Positions 6,494 to 12,505 of a stretch of DNA of 12,505 nt are shown piece by piece; position 1 is the stretch's first letter; each line of letters opens with the position of its first letter. The notes beneath the pieces were generated by a model that was not told the DNA's origin, made no database searches, and was given only the letters and a program-made list of their open reading frames with translations. This stretch comes from DASXPG01 sp044449445 (GTDB taxonomy: Bacteria; Gemmatimonadota; Gemmatimonadetes; Gemmatimonadales; JACORV01): positions 1 to 12,505 of the forward strand of contig JBIOIA010000063.1 of assembly GCA_044449445.1 (NCBI GenBank). The letters run 5' to 3'. A program made the translations under genes and the position numbers.

Positions 6494-6807
6494 GGCGCGT
6501 CGTCCCCCTTGTCGAGCTCGCCCAGGCGCGGGACGACGAACAATCCGCCCGTGAAGGCGGGCGCCCATTGCTCGGGCGGCCTTGCGAGCGCGTCGGAGTG
6601 GCCCTGCTCGTCGGCGCGCAGGCGGACGGCGCGCTTGTCGCCGTCGCCGTCGCCGCCTTTCGGCAGCTCGCCGAGCTGCGCGACGTAATCCAGGATGCGC
6701 GAGAGCTGCGACTCGAGCTGCACCGCCGTCGGTTCGTCCACGGCCAGCTCCGCCAGCCGGGCGATCCGCTGGATCTCCGCGCTCGTGACTTTCTTCTTGT
6801 CGCTCAC
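6490..6807 (-). CDS. gatC: Asp-tRNA(Asn)/Glu-tRNA(Gln) amidotransferase subunit C
   Basis: GatC is the small subunit that wraps around GatA and stabilises the GatCAB complex. From the GTG at 6807 the protein has 105 residues. It shows the family's N-terminal helices (EIQRIARLAELAVDEP, LSRILDYVAQLGEL), then the acidic/Gly linker, LRADE, and the C-terminal GGLFVVPRLGEL, the counterpart of the usual FxVPR. Another GTG at 6813 is in frame. I prefer 6807 because it makes the same GTGA overlap with pcrA that links the following genes, and AGGGAG lies 5 bases upstream. The linker contains a short Gly-Asp repeat (GGDGDGD). The order gatC-gatA-gatB is the common operon order. Confidence 0.93.
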   Translation of the reverse strand: MSDKKKVTSAEIQRIARLAELAVDEPTAVQLESQLSRILDYVAQLGELPKGGDGDGDKRAVRLRADEQGHSDALARPPEQWAPAFTGGLFVVPRLGELDKGDDAP

Positions 6808-9023
6808 TCCCACTCCCTCTCCAGCCCTGCATATATCGCCAGGAGCTGCTTGACGCCCACGGTCTCATCGTCGAACGCGACGGCGACCTTGAGATCGCGG
6901 CCGCGACCCGCCACCTGCTGGATCGTGCCGGACCCGAAGCGCCGGTGCTTGACGCGCTCGCCGGGAACGTAGCGCGGAGCGTCGTCGGATACTTCCTCGA
7001 TTTCCTGATCCACGTCCACTGCGAGGGCGAGCGGCGCCTCGTGCCGGCGCGCGGGGCGCATGCGAGGCTCTCTCGCGATGCCCCAGGTGGGCCGCGTGAT
7101 GCGCTCTTCGGTGAGCGCCGGCGGCACGTCGTTCAGGAACCGCGACGGGTAGCCGGGCAGCAGCGCGCCCTGGCGGCGGCGGGCGGCGGCCCACGAGAGG
7201 TAGAGCCGGTCCTTGGCGCGCGTGATGCCGACGTAGGCGAGCCGCCGCTCCTCCTCCACGCCCTCGGCCGAATCCGCCCGGGCGAGCGGGAACAATCCTT
7301 CCTCCATGCCCGCGATCGCGACGATCGGAAACTCGAGCCCCTTGGCGGCGTGGAGCGTCATCAGCGTCAGGCCCTTGCCCGCATCGCCGACTTCGGCGCG
7401 CGTCGTGAGCGCCGCCTGCGTGAGGAACCGCTCGAGCGGCGTGCCCTCTTCGTCCGGCGCCGGCGTGCCCCACTCCTCCGACCAGGAGGCCGCCGCGTTC
7501 ACCAGCTCGTTGACGTTCTCCATGCGCTCGGGCCCGGTCTCGTCCTCCTCGAGGAGATACCGGTCGTAGCTCAGCCGCGCGATGATCGCGCGCAGCGCCT
7601 CGGCGGGCTGGAGCGCGCCCAGCTCCTGCGCGATGGCGTCGATCTCCGCGGCGAACTGCACGAGCAGCTCGCGCGCGCGCGGCTTGAGGTCGCCGATGCG
7701 GCCTGCGGCGGCCGAGGCCGTGAGGAGCGACCAGCCCCACTGGCGCGCCGCGGTGGTGAGCGCGACGAGGCTCGTCTCGCCGATCCCCCGGCGCGGCACC
7801 GCGACGGCCCGGCGGAACGCCTCGTCGTCATCCCGGTTCGCGATCAGGCGCAGGTAGGCCAGCAGGTCTTTCACCTCGCGCCGCTCGTAGAAGCTGACGG
7901 CGCCGACCACGCGGTACGGCACGCCCGAGCGGCGCAGCTCCTCCTCGAACGCGCGGGTCTGCGCGTTGGTGCGCACCAGCACGACCACGTCCTCGACCGC
8001 GTACTCGCCGCGCGAGAGCCGCACGAACTCGCGCACCAGCCACTCGGCCTCGTCGCGCTCGTCCGCGGCGCGCAGCACGGTGACCCGCTCCCCGCCCTGG
8101 CGGATGGTGCGCAGCGTCTTGCCGATCCGGCCGGTGTTGGGCGCGATCACCGCGTTGGCCACTTCGAGAATGGCGCGCGTCGAGCGGTAGTTCTCCTCGA
8201 GCCGCACCAGCTTCGCGCCCGGGAAGTCGCGCTGGAACTCCAGGATGTTGCGGAGGTCGGCGCCGCGCCATCCGTAGATGGACTGGTCGTCGTCGCCGAC
8301 CACGAACAGGTTCGCGTGCTGCTGCGCGAGCAGATGGAGCAGCCGGTACTGCGCGCGGTTGGTGTCCTGGTACTCATCCACGAGGATGAACCGGAACCGC
8401 CGGCGGTATTCCTCGAGCCGCTCGGGATGGCCCTGAAACAGCTCGAGCGGGTGCAGCAGCAGGTCGTCGAAGTCCATCGCGTTGGCGCGCCGGAGCGCCT
8501 CGGTCGCGGCGGCGTACACGCGGCCGATGTTGGCGTGGTACGGATCGAGCGCGTCGGCGGCGTACTGCGCGGGCGAGGTCATCGCGTTCTTGGCGTGCGA
8601 GATTTCGTGGCGCACGCTGCGCGCCGTATACAGCTTGGGCGGCAGGCCGAGGTCGTCGATCACCCGGCGCACCAGCGCCTCGCTGTCGTCCTCGTCGTAG
8701 ATCGTGAACGTGCGCGTGAAGCCGAGCAGCGGCGCCTCGCGCCGCAGCAGCCGCGCGCAGATCGAGTGGAAGGTCCCGATCCACAGCCCGTCCGGCGGCC
8801 GGCCGAGCAGCGTCTCGACGCGGTGCTTCATCTCCGCGGCGGCCTTGTTGGTGAACGTGACGGCGAGGATGCCTCGCGCGTCCACGCCGTGGCCCTCGAT
8901 CAGCCGGGCGATGCGCGCCGTGAGCACGCGCGTCTTCCCCGAGCCCGCGCCCGCGAGCACGAGGATCGGGCCCTCGACGTGCTCGACCGCTTCCTGCTGC
9001 GCCGGGTTCAGCGCGACGCTCAC
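6804..9023 (-). CDS. pcrA: UvrD/PcrA-type superfamily 1A DNA helicase
   Basis: This is an ATP-dependent 3'-5' DNA helicase of the UvrD/PcrA group, acting in excision repair, removal of stalled complexes and transcription-coupled repair. From the GTG at 9023 it has 739 residues, typical for PcrA. Helicase motifs appear in order: Q motif LNPAQQEAV (5-13), Walker A GAGSGKT (25-31), TFTNKAAAEMK (56-66), GTFHS (83-87), VDEYQDTN (215-222), VVGDDDQSIYGWRGAD (241-256), LEENYRST, LMTLHAAKGLEFPIVAIAGM and RRLAYVGITRAKDRLYLS. The C-terminus (VPGERVKHRRFGSGTIQQV onward) is the Tudor-like domain that in PcrA/UvrD contacts RNA polymerase. The start overlaps the kinase stop (GTGA) with GGAGG four bases upstream. 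pcrA and uvrD cannot be told apart by motifs alone. The roughly 100-residue Arg-rich extension upstream is shadow sequence. Confidence 0.95.
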   Translation of the reverse strand: MSVALNPAQQEAVEHVEGPILVLAGAGSGKTRVLTARIARLIEGHGVDARGILAVTFTNKAAAEMKHRVETLLGRPPDGLWIGTFHSICARLLRREAPLLGFTRTFTIYDEDDSEALVRRVIDDLGLPPKLYTARSVRHEISHAKNAMTSPAQYAADALDPYHANIGRVYAAATEALRRANAMDFDDLLLHPLELFQGHPERLEEYRRRFRFILVDEYQDTNRAQYRLLHLLAQQHANLFVVGDDDQSIYGWRGADLRNILEFQRDFPGAKLVRLEENYRSTRAILEVANAVIAPNTGRIGKTLRTIRQGGERVTVLRAADERDEAEWLVREFVRLSRGEYAVEDVVVLVRTNAQTRAFEEELRRSGVPYRVVGAVSFYERREVKDLLAYLRLIANRDDDEAFRRAVAVPRRGIGETSLVALTTAARQWGWSLLTASAAAGRIGDLKPRARELLVQFAAEIDAIAQELGALQPAEALRAIIARLSYDRYLLEEDETGPERMENVNELVNAAASWSEEWGTPAPDEEGTPLERFLTQAALTTRAEVGDAGKGLTLMTLHAAKGLEFPIVAIAGMEEGLFPLARADSAEGVEEERRLAYVGITRAKDRLYLSWAAARRRQGALLPGYPSRFLNDVPPALTEERITRPTWGIAREPRMRPARRHEAPLALAVDVDQEIEEVSDDAPRYVPGERVKHRRFGSGTIQQVAGRGRDLKVAVAFDDETVGVKQLLAIYAGLEREWE

Positions 9024-10201
9024 GCCGCCTCCGGGACCCGCGGCAGGCGGATCACGAACCGCGCGCCCCTGCCCACGGGCTCGAGGTTGACCCGGCCCCG
9101 GTGCCCGAGCTCGACGATGCGGCGGGTGAGCGCGAGGCCCAGCCCCCAGCCGCCCGCCTTGGACGTCACGCCGGGCTCGAACAGGTCCGCGATCAGCTGT
9201 CCCGGGACGCCGGGGCCGTCGTCCGTCACGGTGAGCACGACCCACTCCGGCTCGTCGGTCACCGACAGGGCGATCGTGCCGCTCGTCCCCGACAGCGCGT
9301 CCACGGCGTTCTTGAGCAGCGCCTCGAGCGCCCACTCGAGCAGCAGCGCGTCGCCTTCGACGATCGGCGCCCGGCTCTCCACCTTGACGTCGATCGTGAC
9401 CGGGTTGGCGAGCTTCGGGAGCCGGGGGCGGAAGTACGAGGCGGCCGCGACCGCGAGCGCGCCGACGTCCACGCGCTCCTGCCGCGGCGGCTGGCCGATG
9501 CGCTCGAAGCGGCGCGAGACGCGGTCGAGCCGCCGGTAGTCGGCATCGAGGTGGTCGGCGATCTCGACGGCCCCGGGATCGGGCCGCGCGCGCAGCTGCT
9601 CGATCCAGCCCGCCAGCGAGGAGAGCGGCGTGCCGAGCTGGTGCGCGGACTCGCGCGCCATCGCGACGAACACGCGGTCCTGCGACGAGCGCACTTCGGC
9701 GCGCTTGGCGATCAGGCCGACCGACAGGACGGCGAGCAGCGCGAGCACGACCAGCGCGAGGATGAGGCGCAGGTAGTCGCGCACCGGCGGCGCGCCGTAG
9801 TGGACGGTGCCGACGGATGGCTCGACCACCGGCGGGCTCTCGGCGTCGAGCGCGGCGACGAAGGCGCGCATCTCGGGCGAGTCGAGCTTCATCGCGCGCG
9901 GCAGGTTCGCCGTGTCGGTCGCGACGCCGGAGGCACTGGTGATGACGATGGGGATACCGCGCCGCCGGATCTCTTCGGCCTGCTGGAGCAGCGCCTCGGT
10001 CGCGCCGCCTTCGCGCGGATTGGTGAGGCCGCGGAACACCCGGGCGTAACTCTCGCTCGCATCGCGCGCGTCGAAGGTCAGGTGGCGGGCGACGACCGCC
10101 GCGAACACCACGATGAGGACGGCCGCGAGCGCGATCAGGGCCCAGAGCGTCCGCGCACCGGCCGCCCCGAGGCGGCCCCGGTCAGGCGGCGCCGGTGCCA
10201 A
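9020..10201 (-). CDS. Membrane sensor histidine kinase (orphan)
   Basis: This 393-residue two-component sensor kinase has TM1 at about 18-40, an extracytoplasmic region of about 100 residues without a recognisable domain, and TM2 at about 143-165. The dimerisation helix carries H187 in ESAHQLGTPLSSL. The ATPase domain has the N box LLKNAVDAL (N298), the G1 box DDGPGVP (327-333), LFEPGVTSK (340-348) and the G2 box GGWGLGLALTRRI (350-362). The H-box form HQLGTPL differs from the common HE-x-R/K-TPL type. All residues expected for kinase activity are present. No response regulator lies in the window. The start is a TTG at 10201, 20 bp inside the end of serS, with GGGGA about 9 bases upstream; no other early start is in frame. 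The stop overlaps the pcrA start. The signal sensed is unknown. Confidence 0.9.
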   Translation of the reverse strand: MAPAPPDRGRLGAAGARTLWALIALAAVLIVVFAAVVARHLTFDARDASESYARVFRGLTNPREGGATEALLQQAEEIRRRGIPIVITSASGVATDTANLPRAMKLDSPEMRAFVAALDAESPPVVEPSVGTVHYGAPPVRDYLRLILALVVLALLAVLSVGLIAKRAEVRSSQDRVFVAMARESAHQLGTPLSSLAGWIEQLRARPDPGAVEIADHLDADYRRLDRVSRRFERIGQPPRQERVDVGALAVAAASYFRPRLPKLANPVTIDVKVESRAPIVEGDALLLEWALEALLKNAVDALSGTSGTIALSVTDEPEWVVLTVTDDGPGVPGQLIADLFEPGVTSKAGGWGLGLALTRRIVELGHRGRVNLEPVGRGARFVIRLPRVPEAA

Positions 10202-11477
10202 TCGCGCGCGTCCCCATCAGCGGCACGAGCGCATCGGGCACGCGCACCGAGCCGCCTTCCTGCTGGTACGTCTCGAGCACCGCGATGAACGTGCGTGCGA
10301 GCCCCAGGGCCGAGCCATTCAGCGTGTGCACGAACTCGGGCTTGGCGCCGCGCGAGGGCCGGTAGCGGATGTCCATCCGGCGCGCCTGGTAGTCGGCGTA
10401 GGTGGAGCAGCTCGAGACCTCGAGCCACTTGCCCACGCCGGGCGCCCAGGCCTCGAGGTCGTACTGGCGGTGGTTGGCGAAGCCCATGTCGCCCGCCGCG
10501 ATCTTCACGACACGGTAGGCGAGGCCCAGCCGCTGGAGCGCCGTCTCGGCGTGGCGCGTCAGCTCCTCGTGGGCCGCGTCGCTGCGCTCGGGCGCCTCGA
10601 AGCGAACCAGCTCGACCTTGTCGAACTGGTGCACGCGCAGGATGCCGCGGGTGTCGGCGCCGTGCGCGCCCGCCTCGCGGCGCCAGCACGGCGTGTAGGC
10701 CACGAAGCGCTTCGGCAGGTCCTCCCCGGCCAGGATCTCGCCGCGGAAGATGTTCGTCACCGGCACTTCGGCCGTGGGGATCAGGAACAGGTCGTCCGCA
10801 TCCAGCCGGTACAGGTCCGCCTCGAACTTCGGCAGCTGGCCGGTGCCGGTCATCGTCGCGCGGTTGACCACGAACGGCGGCGAGACCTCGGTGTAGCCAT
10901 GCTCGTCCGCCTGGAGCCGGACCAGGCAGTCGATGAGCGCGCGCTCGAGCCGCGCGCCGAGCCCGACGTAGAGCGGGAACCCGGAGCCCGCGAGCTTCCC
11001 GGCGCGCTCCGCGTCCAGGATGCCGAGCGCGCTGCCGATGTCCCAGTGCGGGCGGTGCCAGTGCTTCGGCGTGATCGGCTCGCCCCAGGTGCGCACGACC
11101 TCGTTCTTCGACGCGTCGCCCGCCACGACGTCGGCGGCCGGAACGTTAGGAGCCTCGAGCAACCCGCGCTGGAACTCGGCGTCGGCGTCACGCGCCTGCT
11201 CGGCGGCCCCGTCCGCCTTCATCTTCAATTCTGTGAGCACGGCCAACAGGGGGCCGGTGTCGTCGCCGCGCTTCTTCTTCTCCGCATACTCTTTGCTCTT
11301 CGCGTTCTGCTCAGCCTTCAGGGCCTCCCCTTGCGAGATGGCTCGTCGCCGAAGATCGGACAGTCGACGGAGGTCCTCCAGGAGCATCTCAAGCCGCGCA
11401 TCGTCACCTCGACGCAGCAGTCGCTCGCGGGCCGCCGCGAACGCGTCGGCGTCCCGAAAGATGCGCGGGTCGATCAT
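10182..11477 (-). CDS. serS: Seryl-tRNA synthetase
   Basis: SerRS charges tRNA-Ser (and tRNA-Sec where present) with serine. The 431-residue protein has the N-terminal helical tRNA-binding arm (about 28-105, Lys/Glu/Arg-rich) and then the class II catalytic core. Core landmarks are TAEVP (235-239), motif 2 around YTPCWRREAGAHGADTRGIL (261-280) with VHQFDKVEL, and motif 3 HTLNGSALGLARTFIAVLET (384-403). The end is the usual VPDALVPLMG. The ATG at 11477 follows the lipoprotein stop by a single base and has no Shine-Dalgarno, so ribosomes probably carry over from the upstream gene. Codons in the arm region (about 11221-11470) are less GC-rich than in the core, partly because of lysine content. 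Confidence 0.97.
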   Translation of the reverse strand: MIDPRIFRDADAFAAARERLLRRGDDARLEMLLEDLRRLSDLRRRAISQGEALKAEQNAKSKEYAEKKKRGDDTGPLLAVLTELKMKADGAAEQARDADAEFQRGLLEAPNVPAADVVAGDASKNEVVRTWGEPITPKHWHRPHWDIGSALGILDAERAGKLAGSGFPLYVGLGARLERALIDCLVRLQADEHGYTEVSPPFVVNRATMTGTGQLPKFEADLYRLDADDLFLIPTAEVPVTNIFRGEILAGEDLPKRFVAYTPCWRREAGAHGADTRGILRVHQFDKVELVRFEAPERSDAAHEELTRHAETALQRLGLAYRVVKIAAGDMGFANHRQYDLEAWAPGVGKWLEVSSCSTYADYQARRMDIRYRPSRGAKPEFVHTLNGSALGLARTFIAVLETYQQEGGSVRVPDALVPLMGTRAIGTGAA

Positions 11478-11478
11478 G

Positions 11479-12090
11479 CTAGAAGGTCGGGATGCCCGTG
11501 TTGATTTCGCGGTATCCGCAGTTCGGATCGATCACGACACTGATCGTGGCCGAGAGCGCCGCGAGATCGATCTTCTGGATCATCAGCTTCGCGTAGTGCG
11601 GCAACGTGTACCCGAAGTTGCACGTCTGGATGCGCGAGGCCGCGTACAGCACGTCGCCCTCGTGGATCGCCACCACCGAGTCCTTGGTGTACCCGCCCGT
11701 CGGCGCGACCTGGAGCGAATCGAAGTTGAAGATCCCCGGCAGATAGATGAGACCGGGATCGGCCACGAAGCCGAGCACGCCGCGGGGGATGAGCACCGCC
11801 ACCGTGTCGCCGGGCTTTCCGACGCCGTACGCGCTGTCGAACCTGAGGTCGAAGGCAAAGTCGAAGTTGTTGTTCTCATCGACCCGGACCTCGACCATGT
11901 TGAGCATGTCGTACGCCGAGTTCGTATTGACGGGCGTGTTGGAGAGGGCGAACAGGTCGATCTGCTGTTGCGTGATCGGAGAGCTCGCGGGGGGCAGCGA
12001 GAGGCCGCTGCCGCACCCTGCCAGCAGCAGGGCGAAGATCGCGGCCCTCAGGGCCGCCGCACGGGTGGGTCGGGACGCGCGGGTCTTCAC
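11479..12090 (-). CDS. Uncharacterised lipoprotein
   Basis: I do not recognise this family. From the GTG at 12090 the protein has 203 residues. A basic N-terminus (KTRASRPTR), a hydrophobic stretch and the lipobox LAGC (23-26) predict export and lipidation at Cys26, followed by GSG and a Ser/Pro-rich linker. The mature part is rich in beta-strand patterns (VEVRVDENNNFDFAFDLRFD, GDTVAVLIPRGVLGFV) and contains two further cysteines, in QTCNFGY and DPNCGYRE, which could pair in an oxidising envelope. An upstream TTG at 12129 would add a charged segment before the signal peptide. That TTG is better explained as the -35 box, so I reject it as the start. The gene leads the seven-gene operon and stops one base before serS. 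Confidence 0.8.
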   Translation of the reverse strand: MKTRASRPTRAAALRAAIFALLLAGCGSGLSLPPASSPITQQQIDLFALSNTPVNTNSAYDMLNMVEVRVDENNNFDFAFDLRFDSAYGVGKPGDTVAVLIPRGVLGFVADPGLIYLPGIFNFDSLQVAPTGGYTKDSVVAIHEGDVLYAASRIQTCNFGYTLPHYAKLMIQKIDLAALSATISVVIDPNCGYREINTGIPTF

Positions 12091-12100
12091 GGAGAAGCGA

Positions 12101-12129
12101 AGAATAGGCGCCCCGAAGCGCCGGGGCAA
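12101..12129 (-). promoter_or_regulatory. Candidate promoter of the lipoprotein-serS-gatCAB operon
   Basis: On the minus strand TTGCCC (12129-12124, 4 of 6) and TATTCT (12106-12101, 4 of 6) are separated by 17 bp. The -10 ends exactly 10 nt before the GTG start, and no Shine-Dalgarno intervenes. The transcript would therefore be leaderless or nearly so, the same geometry as at murA. Confidence 0.45.
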
Positions 12130-12143
12130 CGGCCCGGAAGTGC

Positions 12144-12172
12144 TTGACAGGCGGTTCCTTGCGTCCTACGAT
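12144..12172 (+). promoter_or_regulatory. Sigma70-type promoter of the Roadblock gene
   Basis: A perfect -35 TTGACA (12144-12149), a 17 bp spacer and TACGAT (12167-12172, 4 of 6) make the best promoter in the window. Transcription should start near 12179, leaving a leader of about 22 nt that contains the GAGGA ribosome site. Confidence 0.7.
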
Positions 12173-12179
12173 GCGTAGG
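12165..12179. promoter_or_regulatory. Perfect 6-3-6 dyad over the -10 (candidate operator)
   Basis: CCTACGATGCGTAGG has 6 bp perfect inverted arms around ATG. It covers the -10 and reaches the expected start site of the Roadblock promoter, a classic position for a repressor dimer. It lies upstream of or at the transcription start, so it would work as DNA, not as an RNA hairpin. The cognate regulator is unknown. Confidence 0.4.
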
Positions 12180-12201
12180 CTTCTCCCCCCTGTGAGGAAT
12201 C

Positions 12202-12505
12202 ATGGCCAGCATCAAGGACGTCGTCGACGCGCTGGGCCGCCGCGATGGCGTCGAGGCCGTGATCATCCTGGGCAACGATGGGCTGCCGATCGCGAGCCAC
12301 GTCGGCGACGGCTCGGACCCCGAAGTGCTCTCCGCCGTCGTGCCGGGCATCGTCCAGGCCGCCGAGACGCTGGGCCACCACGCCGGGCGCGGCGACCTGA
12401 CGACCGGCGTCATCGAGTACAAGGCCGGCTACGCGGTCGTCGCGAGCCTGTCCGCCGAGACGAAGCTGCTCATGCTGGTCCGGCCGCGGACGAACGTCGG
12501 TCCCC
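12202..12505 (+). CDS. Roadblock/LC7-domain protein, N-terminal part (cut by window edge)
   Basis: The open frame from the ATG at 12202 runs off the right edge after 101 residues without a stop. GAGGA sits 3 bases before the ATG. The sequence has the Roadblock/LC7 pattern. An N-terminal helix (IKDVVDALGRRDGVEAVII) leads into GNDGLPIASHVG, then a helix containing LSAVVPGIVQAAETLG, a strand TTGVIEYKAGYAVVASL, and the terminal strand TKLLMLV. Family members such as MglB are small dimers that bind and regulate Ras-like GTPases in polarity or motility, but many bacterial ones have no known partner. Most of the domain is visible, so the full protein is probably only a little longer. A partner GTPase gene, if present, would lie outside the window. 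The domain call is good; the specific role is unknown. Confidence 0.85.
   Translation, partial: MASIKDVVDALGRRDGVEAVIILGNDGLPIASHVGDGSDPEVLSAVVPGIVQAAETLGHHAGRGDLTTGVIEYKAGYAVVASLSAETKLLMLVRPRTNVGP

Noticed and set aside
5105..6868. A long frame extending gatA upstream (587 residues), and a 928-residue frame (3657-6443) that looks like a GatA-GatB fusion
   Set aside because: The extra N-terminal residues are Arg/Ala/Gly low-complexity sequence antisense or out of frame to real genes. GatC and GatA are fully encoded there in other frames, and GTGA starts mark the true beginnings.
6945..9539. An 864-residue plus-strand open frame opposite pcrA, and similar long plus-strand frames opposite gatB, serS, murA and the kinase
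   Set aside because: They are antisense shadows caused by high GC at third positions; their sequences are Arg/Ala/His-rich with no family motifs, while the minus-strand products have complete motif sets.
12091..12129. A TTG start for the lipoprotein at 12129
   Set aside because: It would put a charged segment before the signal peptide, and the TTG coincides with a -35 box at correct spacing; GTG 12090 gives a normal lipoprotein signal sequence.
1..12505. CRISPR arrays, tRNA or rRNA genes, insertion sequences, phage or toxin-antitoxin genes
   Set aside because: No regularly spaced repeats, no transposase or integrase motifs, and no stretch large enough between genes to hold them; the window reads as continuous core chromosome.

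Overview
The window is GC-rich, compact bacterial chromosome made almost entirely of housekeeping genes. It carries no mobile element, CRISPR array, rRNA or tRNA that I can see. Gene content (GatCAB amidotransferase, a Roadblock/LC7 protein, a secreted zinc phospholipase C-like protein, MurA with Asp at the catalytic loop) together with high GC and sparse Shine-Dalgarno use fits a Gemmatimonadota-like or similar deep-branching soil lineage. That assignment is an inference from style, not proof.

Layout, left to right. (1) The start of rimP runs off the left edge on the minus strand; its leader holds a strong intrinsic terminator only 9 nt before the GTG start. (2) murA and pgeF form a minus-strand pair, overlapping by 17 bp, that reads toward rimP. 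(3) Divergent from murA, two plus-strand genes encode a small membrane-anchored coiled-coil protein (DUF948-like) and an exported zinc-dependent phospholipase C family protein. The latter runs tail to tail into gatB with a 44 bp overlap. (4) A seven-gene minus-strand operon fills 12090 down to 3657: lipoprotein, serS, sensor histidine kinase, pcrA/uvrD helicase, gatC, gatA, gatB. Junctions are a 1 bp gap, a 20 bp overlap and then four successive 4 bp GTGA overlaps, so the last five genes look translationally coupled. (5) Divergent from the lipoprotein, a plus-strand Roadblock/LC7 gene begins and runs off the right edge; it has the clearest promoter in the window.

Functionally, the big operon joins charging of tRNA-Ser and amidation of mischarged Glu-tRNA-Gln/Asp-tRNA-Asn with a repair helicase and an orphan membrane kinase. 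murA and pgeF both concern peptidoglycan, and rimP usually heads the nusA-infB translation/transcription operon. No stretch over 300 bases lacks a gene; the longest intergenic gaps are about 125 bp (168-292) and 111 bp (12091-12201), and both hold regulatory signals.

I did not find a clearly new multi-gene system. The most interesting items are a possible attenuator before rimP, the Cys-to-Asp MurA (predicted fosfomycin-insensitive), the orphan kinase inside a translation operon, and a perfect dyad over the -10 of the Roadblock gene.
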